From: Caldifarciminota bacterium
GTDB lineage: Bacteria > Hydrothermota > Hydrothermia > S141-80
Reading direction: 5' to 3'
Assembly (NCBI GenBank): GCA_027053375.1
Contig: JALUJC010000278.1
Coordinates: forward strand, 1 to 7,960
Length of the DNA: 7,960 nucleotides
The notes below the pieces were generated by a model, which saw only the letters and a list, made by a program, of their open reading frames with translations, was not told the origin of the DNA and did not search any database. Position numbers and translations under genes: made by a program. Of this stretch, positions 1-6,096 are shown piece after piece (within the stretch, counting starts at the first letter, position 1; the number at the start of each line of letters is the position of its first letter).

Positions 1-49
1 GCTGCTGGTGATGCGGGAAGATGAGGTTCTCGCGGTGATCGAAGACTAA
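1..49 (+). CDS. groES: GroES co-chaperonin, C-terminal end only (5' part outside window)
   Basis: Reading from base 2 gives LLVMREDEVLAVIED and then a TAA stop at 47-49. This matches the conserved end of the 10-kDa co-chaperonin, where a (Y/L)xxMREDDILAVIE-type ending is typical. GroES is the heptameric lid that caps the GroEL cavity in the cytoplasm. Only 15 residues are visible, so the call rests on this motif plus the position 15 bp upstream of groEL, the usual groES-groEL order. The promoter and any CIRCE-type operator of the operon would lie upstream of the window. Confidence 0.9.
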   Translation, partial: LLVMREDEVLAVIED

Positions 50-64
50 AAGGAGGAGGAAGCG

Positions 65-1696
65 ATGGCAGCCAAAGACATTATTTACAGCGATGAGGCT
101 CAGCGGGCCATTCTTCGGGGTGTGGAGAAGCTGGCAAAGGCGGTTCGGGTAACCCTGGGTCCCGCGGGTCGGAATGTGGTGCTTGAGAAAAAGTTTGGTT
201 CGCCCACGGTGACCAAAGACGGGGTGACCGTGGCCAAGGAGATTGAGCTCAAGGATCCCTTCGAGAACATTGGTGCCCAGCTGGTCCGGGAGGTTGCCTC
301 CAAAACCTCCGATGTGGCCGGGGATGGGACCACCACCGCGACCGTCCTTGCCGAGGCCATTTTCCGTGAAGGTCTCCGGTATGTGGCCGCGGGTGCCAAT
401 GCCACCGAGGTGAAGCGGGGCATTGACCAGGCTGTGGAAACGGTGGTGGAATCCCTGCGGAAGCTTTCCAAGGAGGTGAAAGACTCCAGGGAAATTGAGC
501 AGGTGGCCACCATCTCGGCCAACAACGACCCGGACATCGGAAAGAAAATTGCCGAGGCGATGGACAAAGTGGGCAAGGACGGCGTGATCACTGTGGAGGA
601 AGCGAAGGGGATCGAGACCTATGTGGAAGTGGTGGAGGGGATGCAGTTTGACCGTGGATACATCTCCCCCTATTTCATCACCGATCCCGACAAGATGGAG
701 GCCGTCCTTGAGGATCCTTACATCCTGATCCATGACAAGAAGATCTCCAACATTCGTGATCTTCTGCCCGTGCTTCAGCGGGTGGCGGAGATGGGTAAAC
801 CCCTGCTGGTGATTGCGGAGGATGTGGAAGGGGAAGCCCTGGCGACCCTTGTGGTGAACAAGATTCGCGGTGTGATCCAGGCCTGTGCGGTGAAGGCACC
901 CGGTTACGGTGAACGCCGGAAAGCCATGCTCCAGGATATCGCCATCCTGACCGGCGGACAGGTGATCTCCGAAGAAGCCGGGATGAAGCTGGAGAGCGCC
1001 CGACTGGAGGATCTGGGACGGGCGAAGCGGGTGGTGATCACCAAAGAGCACACCACCATCATTGAAGGCTACGGGAAAAAAGAGGATATCCAGGCCCGGA
1101 TCAACCAGATCCGCAAACAGATTGAGGAAACCAAGTCGGATTACGATCGCGAAAAACTCCAGGAGCGTCTGGCGAAGCTGGCCGGTGGTGTGGCGGTGAT
1201 CTATGTGGGTGCGGCCACGGAGAGCGAGATGAAAGAGAAGAAAGCCCGGATTGAGGACGCCCTGCATGCAACCAAGGCCGCTGTGGAAGAAGGGATTGTG
1301 GCCGGTGGCGGTGTGGCGCTGATCCGGACCCTGCCCGACCTGGAGAAGCTGGAGGAGAAGACCGAGGGCGATCGGAAACTGGGTGTCCAGATTGTGAAGA
1401 AGGCCATCCAGGAACCGCTTCGCTGGATTGCGGAAAACGCGGGATACAACGGCTATCTGGTGGTGGAGGAGGTCAAGAAGCGGAATCAGAACGAAGGGTT
1501 CAACGCCCTGACGGGTGAGTATGTGGACCTGCTGGAGGCTGGAATTATCGATCCCACCAAGGTGGAACGGATCGCCATTCAGAATGCCGCCTCCATCGCC
1601 GGTCTGCTTCTCACCACCGAAGCCATTGTGGTGGAGATCAAGGAGAAGAAGGAGAACGCCCCCGCAGCACCGGGTGGCAACTTTGACGAATTCTGA
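65..1696 (+). CDS. groEL: GroEL chaperonin (Hsp60), 60-kDa subunit
   Basis: The product is the 543-residue subunit of the ATP-driven double-ring chaperonin that folds proteins in the cytoplasm. A purine-rich Shine-Dalgarno run (AGGAGGAGGA, 51-60) precedes the ATG at 65, and the spacing from groES fits a two-gene operon. ATP-site residues are in place: T30, D52, the D87-G-T-T-T loop and D398 in the [15 protein letters not shown] segment. The family signature AAVEEGxxxGGG lies at about 405-416. The equatorial, intermediate and apical segments all align without gaps, and length is close to the usual 540-550. The oddity is the C-terminus. After [10 protein letters not shown] it reads [13 protein letters not shown], so the tail has one GG and no GGM repeats. 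Identity is certain, and the tail is read directly from an open frame with a clear stop. Confidence 0.99.
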   Translation: MAAKDIIYSDEAQRAILRGVEKLAKAVRVTLGPAGRNVVLEKKFGSPTVTKDGVTVAKEIELKDPFENIGAQLVREVASKTSDVAGDGTTTATVLAEAIFREGLRYVAAGANATEVKRGIDQAVETVVESLRKLSKEVKDSREIEQVATISANNDPDIGKKIAEAMDKVGKDGVITVEEAKGIETYVEVVEGMQFDRGYISPYFITDPDKMEAVLEDPYILIHDKKISNIRDLLPVLQRVAEMGKPLLVIAEDVEGEALATLVVNKIRGVIQACAVKAPGYGERRKAMLQDIAILTGGQVISEEAGMKLESARLEDLGRAKRVVITKEHTTIIEGYGKKEDIQARINQIRKQIEETKSDYDREKLQERLAKLAGGVAVIYVGAATESEMKEKKARIEDALHATKAAVEEGIVAGGGVALIRTLPDLEKLEEKTEGDRKLGVQIVKKAIQEPLRWIAENAGYNGYLVVEEVKKRNQNEGFNALTGEYVDLLEAGIIDPTKVERIAIQNAASIAGLLLTTEAIVVEIKEKKENAPAAPGGNFDEF

Positions 1697-1708
1697 GCCG
1701 CGTTCTCG

Positions 1709-1742
1709 CGTGGGTGCGGCCGCTTATGCGGCCGCACCCACG
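1709..1742 (+). terminator. Perfect 15-bp GC-rich hairpin after groEL, no U-tract
   Basis: The arms at 1709-1723 and 1728-1742 are exact reverse complements around a TTAT loop. Each arm contains GCGGCCGC. The hairpin begins 13 bases after the groEL stop and ends about 10 bases before the Shine-Dalgarno of the next gene. No T-run follows (CGTCGGGAAGG), so it is not a classic intrinsic terminator. It could be a U-less terminator, a 3'-end stabiliser of groESL mRNA, or a processing or attenuation point before the downstream gene. The structure is seen directly; its role is inferred. Confidence 0.6.
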
Positions 1743-1764
1743 TCGGGAAGGCAGGAGGTCAACC

Positions 1765-2007
1765 ATGCCCATCTACACGTACCGGTGTGAGCAGTGCGGT
1801 GAGGAAGTGGAGATGCTTGTGGCACACCACGAGGAACATCCCACCACCTGCCCTTCCTGTGGTGGGCCACTGCGGCGAACCTTTTCGGGCAGTGTGGGCC
1901 TGGTGTTCAAAGGGTCAGGATTTTACATCACGGATTACAAAAAGCAGAACGCCTCCACCTCTTCTTCCTCTGAGAAAGGCGCAAAGGATTCCGGATCTTC
2001 CTCCTGA
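1765..2007 (+). CDS. FmdB/putative regulatory-type zinc-ribbon protein
   Basis: This is an 80-residue protein that starts MPIYTYRCEQCG, the hallmark N-terminus of the FmdB (CxxC_CxxC_SSSS) zinc-ribbon family. The metal site is C8-x2-C11 with C29-x2-C32. It is followed by the family's conserved (G)LVFKGSGFYITDY segment at about 46-58, and then a Ser/Lys-rich low-complexity tail (about 61-80). The start at 1765 is chosen because AGGAGGT (1753-1759) sits five bases upstream. An in-frame ATG at 1714 would begin inside the hairpin. Family members are small proteins of unsettled function; some were named as regulators of formamidase or amidase genes. The gene lies 68 bp after groEL on the same strand, so it may be cotranscribed by readthrough past the hairpin. 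No promoter of its own is evident. Confidence 0.93.
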   Translation: MPIYTYRCEQCGEEVEMLVAHHEEHPTTCPSCGGPLRRTFSGSVGLVFKGSGFYITDYKKQNASTSSSSEKGAKDSGSSS

Positions 2008-2271
2008 GAATCTTTTCTCTTTCAATACTGGCCGTTCAGGGGGATCGGTTGCCCCCCCTTCGCGCGTAAAACACGTCCAGGATCTTTCCCTTCTTCTTCC
2101 GGGTACGCCGATAACGGTGTGCCATCTGCAACGATCCCTTCCTCCGCGTCGTCCGAACCCGCTCCCTGATCGCCACCGTATCTTCCTCTTTTTTTCCTCC
2201 TTTGTTCCTCCAGATGCAGGAATGCAGGTACGGCCCTTTACGTGTAGATTGTTGTGAGGCTACGCGGATCG

Positions 2272-2300
2272 TTGCAGGGGTCGGCGGGGTCCTGTATCCT
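2272..2300 (+). promoter_or_regulatory. Candidate housekeeping (sigma-70 type) promoter of the ECF operon
   Basis: A -35 like TTGCAG (2272-2277) and a -10 like TATCCT (2295-2300) are separated by exactly 17 bp. The matches to TTGACA and TATAAT are 3/6 and 4/6, so the call depends mostly on spacing and on recurrence of the same -10 sequence before purB and the lipoprotein gene. It would give a leader of about 70 nt before the sigma-factor ATG. Confidence 0.4.
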
Positions 2301-2324
2301 TTTTCTATGCCCCACAGCTGGACG

Positions 2325-2353
2325 GGAACCTTTGAGGTGAATCCGGCGTCTAA
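2325..2353 (+). promoter_or_regulatory. Candidate ECF-sigma promoter, probably autoregulatory
   Basis: GGAACC (2325-2330), then 17 bp, then GTCTAA (2348-2353) preceded by C. This matches the well-known ECF promoter pattern of an AAC-containing -35 (GGAAC) and a CGTC/GTCT -10 at 16-17 bp. The predicted start site is about 2360. That leaves a very short leader containing the Shine-Dalgarno (AGGAG, 2364-2368), and the sigma ATG follows at 2377. The likely user is the ECF factor encoded immediately downstream, which would give positive autoregulation when the anti-sigma factor releases it. No comparable motif was found before purB or the lipoprotein gene. Confidence 0.6.
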
Positions 2354-2376
2354 GGTCATGATCAGGAGACGGCCGG

Positions 2377-2904
2377 ATGCATAAACCACCCTTTGAGGAA
2401 GTGTTCATGACCTATCACGATCGGATTCTCAATCACATTTACTGGCAGGTGGGCAACCTGGAGGATGCACGGGATCTGACCCAGCAGGTGTTCCTCCAGG
2501 CCTTTCGGGCCTATGACCGATTTCGGGGCGAGGCCCGCGTATCCACCTGGCTTTACCGGATTGCCACCAATACCGTGCGAAGTTTTTTCCGTTACCGCAA
2601 GCGTCGGCGTCCTCCGGACTCCCTGGAAGCCCTGGAAGATGCTGCGGGACCTGTGGCGGTCACCCATCCTTCGGAGACCGAGATGCCCCGACACTGGTTG
2701 AAAGCCCTCCGTCGTGCCCTTTCCGAACTCCCGGAAGCGTTCCGGCAGACGGTGGTCCTGTTTTATTTTGAAGGATACAGCATTGAGGAAATCGCAGAGA
2801 TCCTTCAGGTGCGTCCCGGTACGGTGAAATCTCGTTTGAACCGCGCCCGGCTGTTGCTCCGGGATGCCCTGATGCCCCTCATGGGGGAGGAGCTGGGATC
2901 ATGA
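2377..2904 (+). CDS. ECF (extracytoplasmic function) RNA polymerase sigma factor, RpoE-like
   Basis: This 175-residue sigma-70 family protein has only regions 2 and 4, the ECF layout. Region 2 covers about 6-77. It includes the core-binding stretch DARDLTQQVFLQAFRA (30-45) and the -10 recognition helix STWLYRIATNTVRSFFRYRKRR (56-77). A linker of about 40 residues follows. Region 4 (about 115-165) contains LSELPEAFRQTVVLFYFEGY and the helix-turn-helix IEEIAEILQVRPGTVKSRLNRAR, which reads the -35. The start at 2377 is supported by AGGAG eight bases upstream and places region 2 at the normal distance from the N-terminus. Its stop overlaps the anti-sigma start (ATGA, 2901-2904), a sign of translational coupling and matched stoichiometry. 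The stimulus is unknown, but the partner and third gene point to the cell envelope. No C-terminal extension or SnoaL-like domain is present. Confidence 0.96.
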   Translation: MHKPPFEEVFMTYHDRILNHIYWQVGNLEDARDLTQQVFLQAFRAYDRFRGEARVSTWLYRIATNTVRSFFRYRKRRRPPDSLEALEDAAGPVAVTHPSETEMPRHWLKALRRALSELPEAFRQTVVLFYFEGYSIEEIAEILQVRPGTVKSRLNRARLLLRDALMPLMGEELGS

Positions 2905-3521
2905 AGTGTGCAGAAGTGGAACGATGGATGATGGAGGTCATGAACGGGGACCGGGATGTCCTGCCGGCAGAGGCCAGGGAACATCTTCAGACATGTCCTT
3001 CCTGCCGGGCACTCTGGACGCTGCATGAGGGACTCGCACAGGTTCCTGTGATTCGCACCTCCCTGCCCGAGCGTCGCCGTCTTCTGGAGGATCTCGTGGG
3101 GCAGGCACGTCCACAGAAAAAGGGCAGGGTCTGGTGGAAACGGCCTCTGCCTGCATGGAGCCTCGCCATGGCTGCGGGTGTGGTGTTTGTGCTGGGATGG
3201 TTTGCAGGTCATCGGGGCCGATCTTCTTCTCCTGTGGAACCGGCCGCCTGGGTCAAGCTCTACCCGCTGGATGGGGAAAACCTCCGGCCGGACGCCTTTC
3301 AGGTGGTGGTGGCGCCGGTGGGTGAGGAACTCCCGAAGTTTCGCCTGCTGGTCAATGGAGAGGACATGACCGAACTGCTGATGCGTAAGGATGGATATTT
3401 TGTCCTTTCCCGGTTACCCGATGAGGAAACCGGGCTGGTGGAAATCGTGCTTGAATGGACCTGGAAGGGACGGACCTATCGTATGAAACGTCTGGTCTAT
3501 GTGGGGGAGATGGAGATATGA
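2901..3521 (+). CDS. Transmembrane zinc-finger anti-sigma factor with beta-rich outer domain
   Basis: This 206-residue protein should hold the upstream ECF factor inactive at the membrane. The N-terminal cytoplasmic part carries the ZAS-type zinc motif, H28-x3-C32-x2-C35 with C3 near the start. A basic segment (about 70-81, QKKGRVWWKR) leads into one hydrophobic helix at about 84-102 (LPAWSLAMAAGVVFVLGWFAG). Residues about 105-206 would then face outside. They look beta-rich, with alternating hydrophobic residues and segments such as FRLLVNGEDMTELL and GLVEIVLEWTWKGRTY, suggestive of an Ig- or fibronectin-like sandwich. That fold is inferred, not recognised as a named family. The gene overlaps both neighbours by ATGA, at 2901-2904 and 3518-3521. 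Release would normally be by regulated proteolysis or conformational change; neither protease is in the window. Confidence 0.88.
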   Translation: MKCAEVERWMMEVMNGDRDVLPAEAREHLQTCPSCRALWTLHEGLAQVPVIRTSLPERRRLLEDLVGQARPQKKGRVWWKRPLPAWSLAMAAGVVFVLGWFAGHRGRSSSPVEPAAWVKLYPLDGENLRPDAFQVVVAPVGEELPKFRLLVNGEDMTELLMRKDGYFVLSRLPDEETGLVEIVLEWTWKGRTYRMKRLVYVGEMEI

Positions 3522-4738
3522 TCCAGATCTGGTGGTTGCTAGCAGCCCTTCAGGTGGTCCCGGATCCTGTGGATCTCGCCGTGGGAGATACCGTCCAGCT
3601 CCGGGTGCTCCAGGACGGCCGGGTGCTGTCCACGCGTGCCTGGGAGGGAAGGCTGGAGCAACCCAATGTGGTGAAGTTGCTTCCTGGTGGGCGGATTGTG
3701 GGTCTTCAGGAGGGGTATGTGTTGATGCATGTACGGGCGGGAAAGGAAGAAACCGTGACCCTGGTCCGGGTGTCCCGTACGCCCGAGCGGCCGCGGAGAG
3801 GGGAAATCCGTCTCAACGTGGGTGAGGACCTGGAACTCCCCGATGCGGACCGGACCTACCGGATCCTGCCGCCAGATCTGGGGCAGGTCCGGAACGGTGT
3901 GTTGCATGCCCTGCGTGAGGGGTGGGGACTGCTTCTGGTGTTTCGCGGCGAACGGCCTGCGGGGTTGCGACGCCTCCGATTTGGTCATCCCCGCCGGGCC
4001 ACCTATGTGCTGCCCGTCACGGAGGCTTCCAGGTTTTTCCCGGGAGAAGACAACCTTTTCCTTGAGCACATCCCCGCGGGCGTCCATCTCCGTTTCGGCA
4101 GTCTGCCTGAAAACCGTCTCCATGTGCAACAGGAAGGGGATCGGCTCTGGCTGAGGTGTGAACGGCCAGGAAGGGCGCTTCTGTGGCTGGAAATACAGGG
4201 GGCTGAAGGTACCCAGTTCCTGGCGAGACCGATCCGGTGTCTTCGTGTGCCCTCAGGCCGAACCACCGCGGTGCTGCACCTGGGAGTGGGTAAGCGGATC
4301 ACTTTCCCGCTCCCGTCTGCGGTCAGGGTACGCCTCCAGGGAGAAGGGGTGCACCTGCGGCGAAGCGATACCCATGTGGAACTGGTGGGAGAACGTCCCG
4401 GTGTAGCCCTGCTTCTGGTTCAGGGTCGGCGGGGTCCCGTGCGTGCTGTCCCTGTGGTGGTGGGCTTGAAAGTGGAACGGCCGGTTCAGACCTACTGGCT
4501 CCCCCGTCGGGAACTGGGACGTGCCCTGAAAGGTGAGGTACGGATTCTTGGTGATCCCCGGGTGCGTGTGGCGAAGAATGGGCAGATCCAGAGTCCTCCG
4601 CGCCTGCGTGTGCAACCCACGGTGGTCGTGGAGCGGGAGGGTTCTCACGTATCGCTCACATTTCTTCGTCAGATCCCAGCACCCGTTCAAAAATGGCGTC
4701 CACGTGCTTCAGCGCGGGAAAGGTTTCAAGATCGCTGA
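3518..4738 (+). CDS. Predicted exported protein with repeated Ig-like units (Big_2 / pilus-N-like), ECF operon third gene
   Basis: The product has 406 residues and starts at the ATG overlapping the anti-sigma stop. Further in-frame codons upstream from 3455 are a shadow of that gene. The N-terminus (MIQIWWLLAALQ) is hydrophobic and may be a short signal segment, although it lacks positive charges. Residues about 15-85 resemble a bacterial Ig-like Big_2 domain: VDLAVGDTVQL, a central W, GGRIVGLQEGYVLMHV. Units at about 95-154, 175-243 and 248-318 repeat the theme of an entry strand, then G-x-V or V-x-L, then an (E)RPGxALLLV-type turn. The last is close in pattern to the N-terminal beta domain of secretin/pilus proteins (LHLGVGKRITFPLP...VELVGERPGVALLLVQG). 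A partial fifth unit follows. No enzyme motif is seen, so an adhesive, binding or sensing role at the envelope is inferred from operon context. The last 27 codons lie antisense to the end of purB, an unusual overlap. There are only two cysteines (C214, C241). Confidence 0.8.
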   Translation: MIQIWWLLAALQVVPDPVDLAVGDTVQLRVLQDGRVLSTRAWEGRLEQPNVVKLLPGGRIVGLQEGYVLMHVRAGKEETVTLVRVSRTPERPRRGEIRLNVGEDLELPDADRTYRILPPDLGQVRNGVLHALREGWGLLLVFRGERPAGLRRLRFGHPRRATYVLPVTEASRFFPGEDNLFLEHIPAGVHLRFGSLPENRLHVQQEGDRLWLRCERPGRALLWLEIQGAEGTQFLARPIRCLRVPSGRTTAVLHLGVGKRITFPLPSAVRVRLQGEGVHLRRSDTHVELVGERPGVALLLVQGRRGPVRAVPVVVGLKVERPVQTYWLPRRELGRALKGEVRILGDPRVRVAKNGQIQSPPRLRVQPTVVVEREGSHVSLTFLRQIPAPVQKWRPRASARERFQDR

Positions 4739-5975
4739 ACTCATCCTCCGTCAGGCGTCGCGAGATCTCCGGGTGCTCTCGTAGCGCCTGCTCGAAGGGG
4801 ATCCCCTCCTTCAGGACACGATGGGACGCCTCTTTGACCCAACCATAGGCTTCCTGTCGGGCCACCCCCTTCCGGACCAGCATCAGCAGTACACGACCGG
4901 ATAGATAGAAGCGGCCAAACCGTTCCATGTTTTCCTGGATGCGATCAGGGTACACCACCAGGCCGCGCACCAGACGCGTGGCCAGATGCAGCATGTAATA
5001 GACCAGACCGGTGGCATCCGGAAGCATCATGCGTTCCGTGGATGAGTGGCTGATGTCCCGTTCATGCCACAGGGGAACGTTTTCCAGTGCCGTGATGGAG
5101 AATCCGCGCAGCAGACGGGCCATCCCCGAGAGGCGTTCGCTCCGGATGGGGTTGCGTTTGTGGGGCATGGCGCTGGATCCCCGCTGACCAGAGGTGAAGG
5201 GCTCCTCCAGTTCCCCCACCTCCGTGCGCTGGAGAAGGCGGATCTCCACAGCCAGCCGGTCCAGTCCGCTGGCCAGAAGGGCCAGGCTCTGAATCAGGTG
5301 GGCATGGCGGTCCCGGGGAAGGATCTGTGTGGACACCGGTTCCACCCGAAGCCCCAGCAGGTCCAGAGCCCGGCGCTCCACGGATGGAGGCAGCTGGGTG
5401 TAGGTTCCCACAGCGCCGGAGAGTTTCCCGACCCGCAGCCCCTCCAGGGCATCCAGCAGGCGTCCCCGGTTCCTTCGCGCTTCTGCATAAAAAGAGAGAA
5501 ATTTCACGCCCAGGCTTGTCGGTTCGGCGTACATCCCATGGGTCCTGCCCATGATGGGCTGATCTTTGAACTCGATGGCGCGCATTTTCAGGGCGTCCAG
5601 AAAATCCTCCAGACCGGTGAGCAGGAGGTCCCCTGCTTCCTGGATCTGGAGGGAAAAGGCTGTGTCCACAATGTCCGAACTGGTCAGGCCGTAGTGCACC
5701 CACCGCCCTTCCGGGGGAAGTTGCTCCTCCAGTGCCCACAGGAAGGCGATCACGTCATGGTGCACCGTGGCCTCAATCTCCTGCTGTCGTCGCCGCAGCT
5801 GTTGAAGATCCACCGTTTCGGCCAGGGGTCGGAGCACATCCCAGTCCCGGGCGGGGATGATCCCTTCTTCGGCCAGGGCCTGGAGAACGGCCCATTCCAC
5901 ACGAATCCACAGAGAAAGTTTGTGTTCGTCCGACCAGATCCGCGTCATTTCGGGCCGGGCATACCGTTCAATCAT
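4656..5975 (-). CDS. purB: Adenylosuccinate lyase
   Basis: This 439-residue cytoplasmic enzyme of the fumarase/aspartase superfamily catalyses two purine steps: SAICAR to AICAR plus fumarate, and adenylosuccinate to AMP plus fumarate. The N-terminus MIERYARPEMTRIWSDE is typical of the family. HHD lies at about 72-74, TSSDIVDTA at 98-106, GRTHGMYAEP with catalytic His at about 146, and the superfamily signature GSSAMPHKRNP at 266-276, holding the catalytic serine. Length is normal. The start at 5975 is chosen over in-frame codons further upstream because GGAGG (5990-5986) sits 10 bases before it, and because the upstream frame runs through a hairpin and a promoter-like sequence. The gene appears monocistronic within the window; no other pur gene is nearby. 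Its last 83 bp overlap the convergent Ig-like gene. The C-terminus (ERVLGSDEEM) looks complete. Confidence 0.98.
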   Translation of the reverse strand: MIERYARPEMTRIWSDEHKLSLWIRVEWAVLQALAEEGIIPARDWDVLRPLAETVDLQQLRRRQQEIEATVHHDVIAFLWALEEQLPPEGRWVHYGLTSSDIVDTAFSLQIQEAGDLLLTGLEDFLDALKMRAIEFKDQPIMGRTHGMYAEPTSLGVKFLSFYAEARRNRGRLLDALEGLRVGKLSGAVGTYTQLPPSVERRALDLLGLRVEPVSTQILPRDRHAHLIQSLALLASGLDRLAVEIRLLQRTEVGELEEPFTSGQRGSSAMPHKRNPIRSERLSGMARLLRGFSITALENVPLWHERDISHSSTERMMLPDATGLVYYMLHLATRLVRGLVVYPDRIQENMERFGRFYLSGRVLLMLVRKGVARQEAYGWVKEASHRVLKEGIPFEQALREHPEISRRLTEDEFSDLETFPALKHVDAIFERVLGSDEEM

Positions 5976-6009
5976 GATGGGCTTTCCTCCCGTTGCAGGG
6001 CCACTGCTA

Positions 6010-6038
6010 AGGATACGCACCCCGGGCAGAAACGTCCA
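6010..6038 (-). promoter_or_regulatory. Candidate sigma-70 type promoter of purB
   Basis: On the minus strand, TGGACG (6038-6033), a 17-bp spacer and TATCCT (6015-6010) give 4/6 matches to each consensus hexamer. The site lies just past the hairpin that follows the lipoprotein gene and 34 bp before the purB start, where a promoter is expected. The -10 octamer GTATCCTT is identical to that before the ECF operon. I see no purine riboswitch-like structure in the short leader. Confidence 0.5.
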
Positions 6039-6045
6039 CAACGAA

Positions 6046-6077
6046 GTGGGGCGGCGGGCGTTCGCCCGCCGCCCCAC
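6046..6077 (-). terminator. Perfect GC-rich hairpin between lipoprotein gene and purB, no U-tract
   Basis: The arms at 6046-6060 and 6063-6077 are exact reverse complements. The folded form has about 14 bp and a four-base loop (GAAC read on the minus strand, GTTC on the plus). It begins 19 bases after the stop of the lipoprotein gene and ends 7 bases before the purB -35. On the minus strand the T-run (TTTTT) comes before the stem rather than after it, and what follows is TTCGTTGTGG, so it is not a standard intrinsic terminator. Position suggests it marks the 3' end of the lipoprotein transcript or stabilises it. It resembles the hairpin after groEL in size, GC content, loop length and missing U-tract. 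Confidence 0.6.
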
Positions 6078-6096
6078 AAAAATTCCATCACCTTTT

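Larger units (their letters stand above)
2008..2376. other. Intergenic region with weak hairpin, pyrimidine tract, possible micro-ORF and promoters
   Basis: This 369-bp stretch separates the zinc-ribbon gene from the ECF operon. It holds a short possible hairpin (AGGGGG at 2038-2043 with CCCCCT at 2054-2059, no T-run) about 30 bp after the upstream stop. A pyrimidine-rich run on the plus strand spans about 2176-2213. Two candidate promoters close to the right edge are listed separately. On the minus strand, 2125 to 2036 encodes a very basic 29-residue frame (MAHRYRRTRKKK...GGNRSP) with an AAGGG/GGAGG-like sequence 10-15 bases before its ATG. A GTG at about 2176 would extend it to 46 residues. 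I cannot identify this product, and it may be a chance frame. Confidence 0.5.

Noticed and set aside
100..591. 163-codon minus-strand frame opposite groEL
   Set aside because: It is Ser/Thr-rich antisense to highly conserved groEL codons, without a start signal; a shadow of GC-rich coding sequence.
2038..2059. Intrinsic terminator after the zinc-ribbon gene
   Set aside because: Only about 5-6 C/G pairs with a 10-base loop and no T-run behind it; mentioned as a weak hairpin only.
2202..2389. Upper part of the 117-codon minus-strand frame starting at 2389
   Set aside because: It crosses both candidate promoters of the ECF operon and has no ribosome-binding site at that start; only the lower basic end is worth noting.
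3539..4129. 196-codon minus-strand frame opposite the Ig-repeat gene
   Set aside because: It has no ribosome-binding site and no recognisable domain, while the opposite strand has coupled starts and domain-like repeats.
5976..6077. N-terminal extension of PurB from an ATG at 6077
   Set aside because: It would translate through the hairpin and candidate promoter, and adds 34 residues not seen before the canonical MIERYARPEM start, which has its own Shine-Dalgarno.
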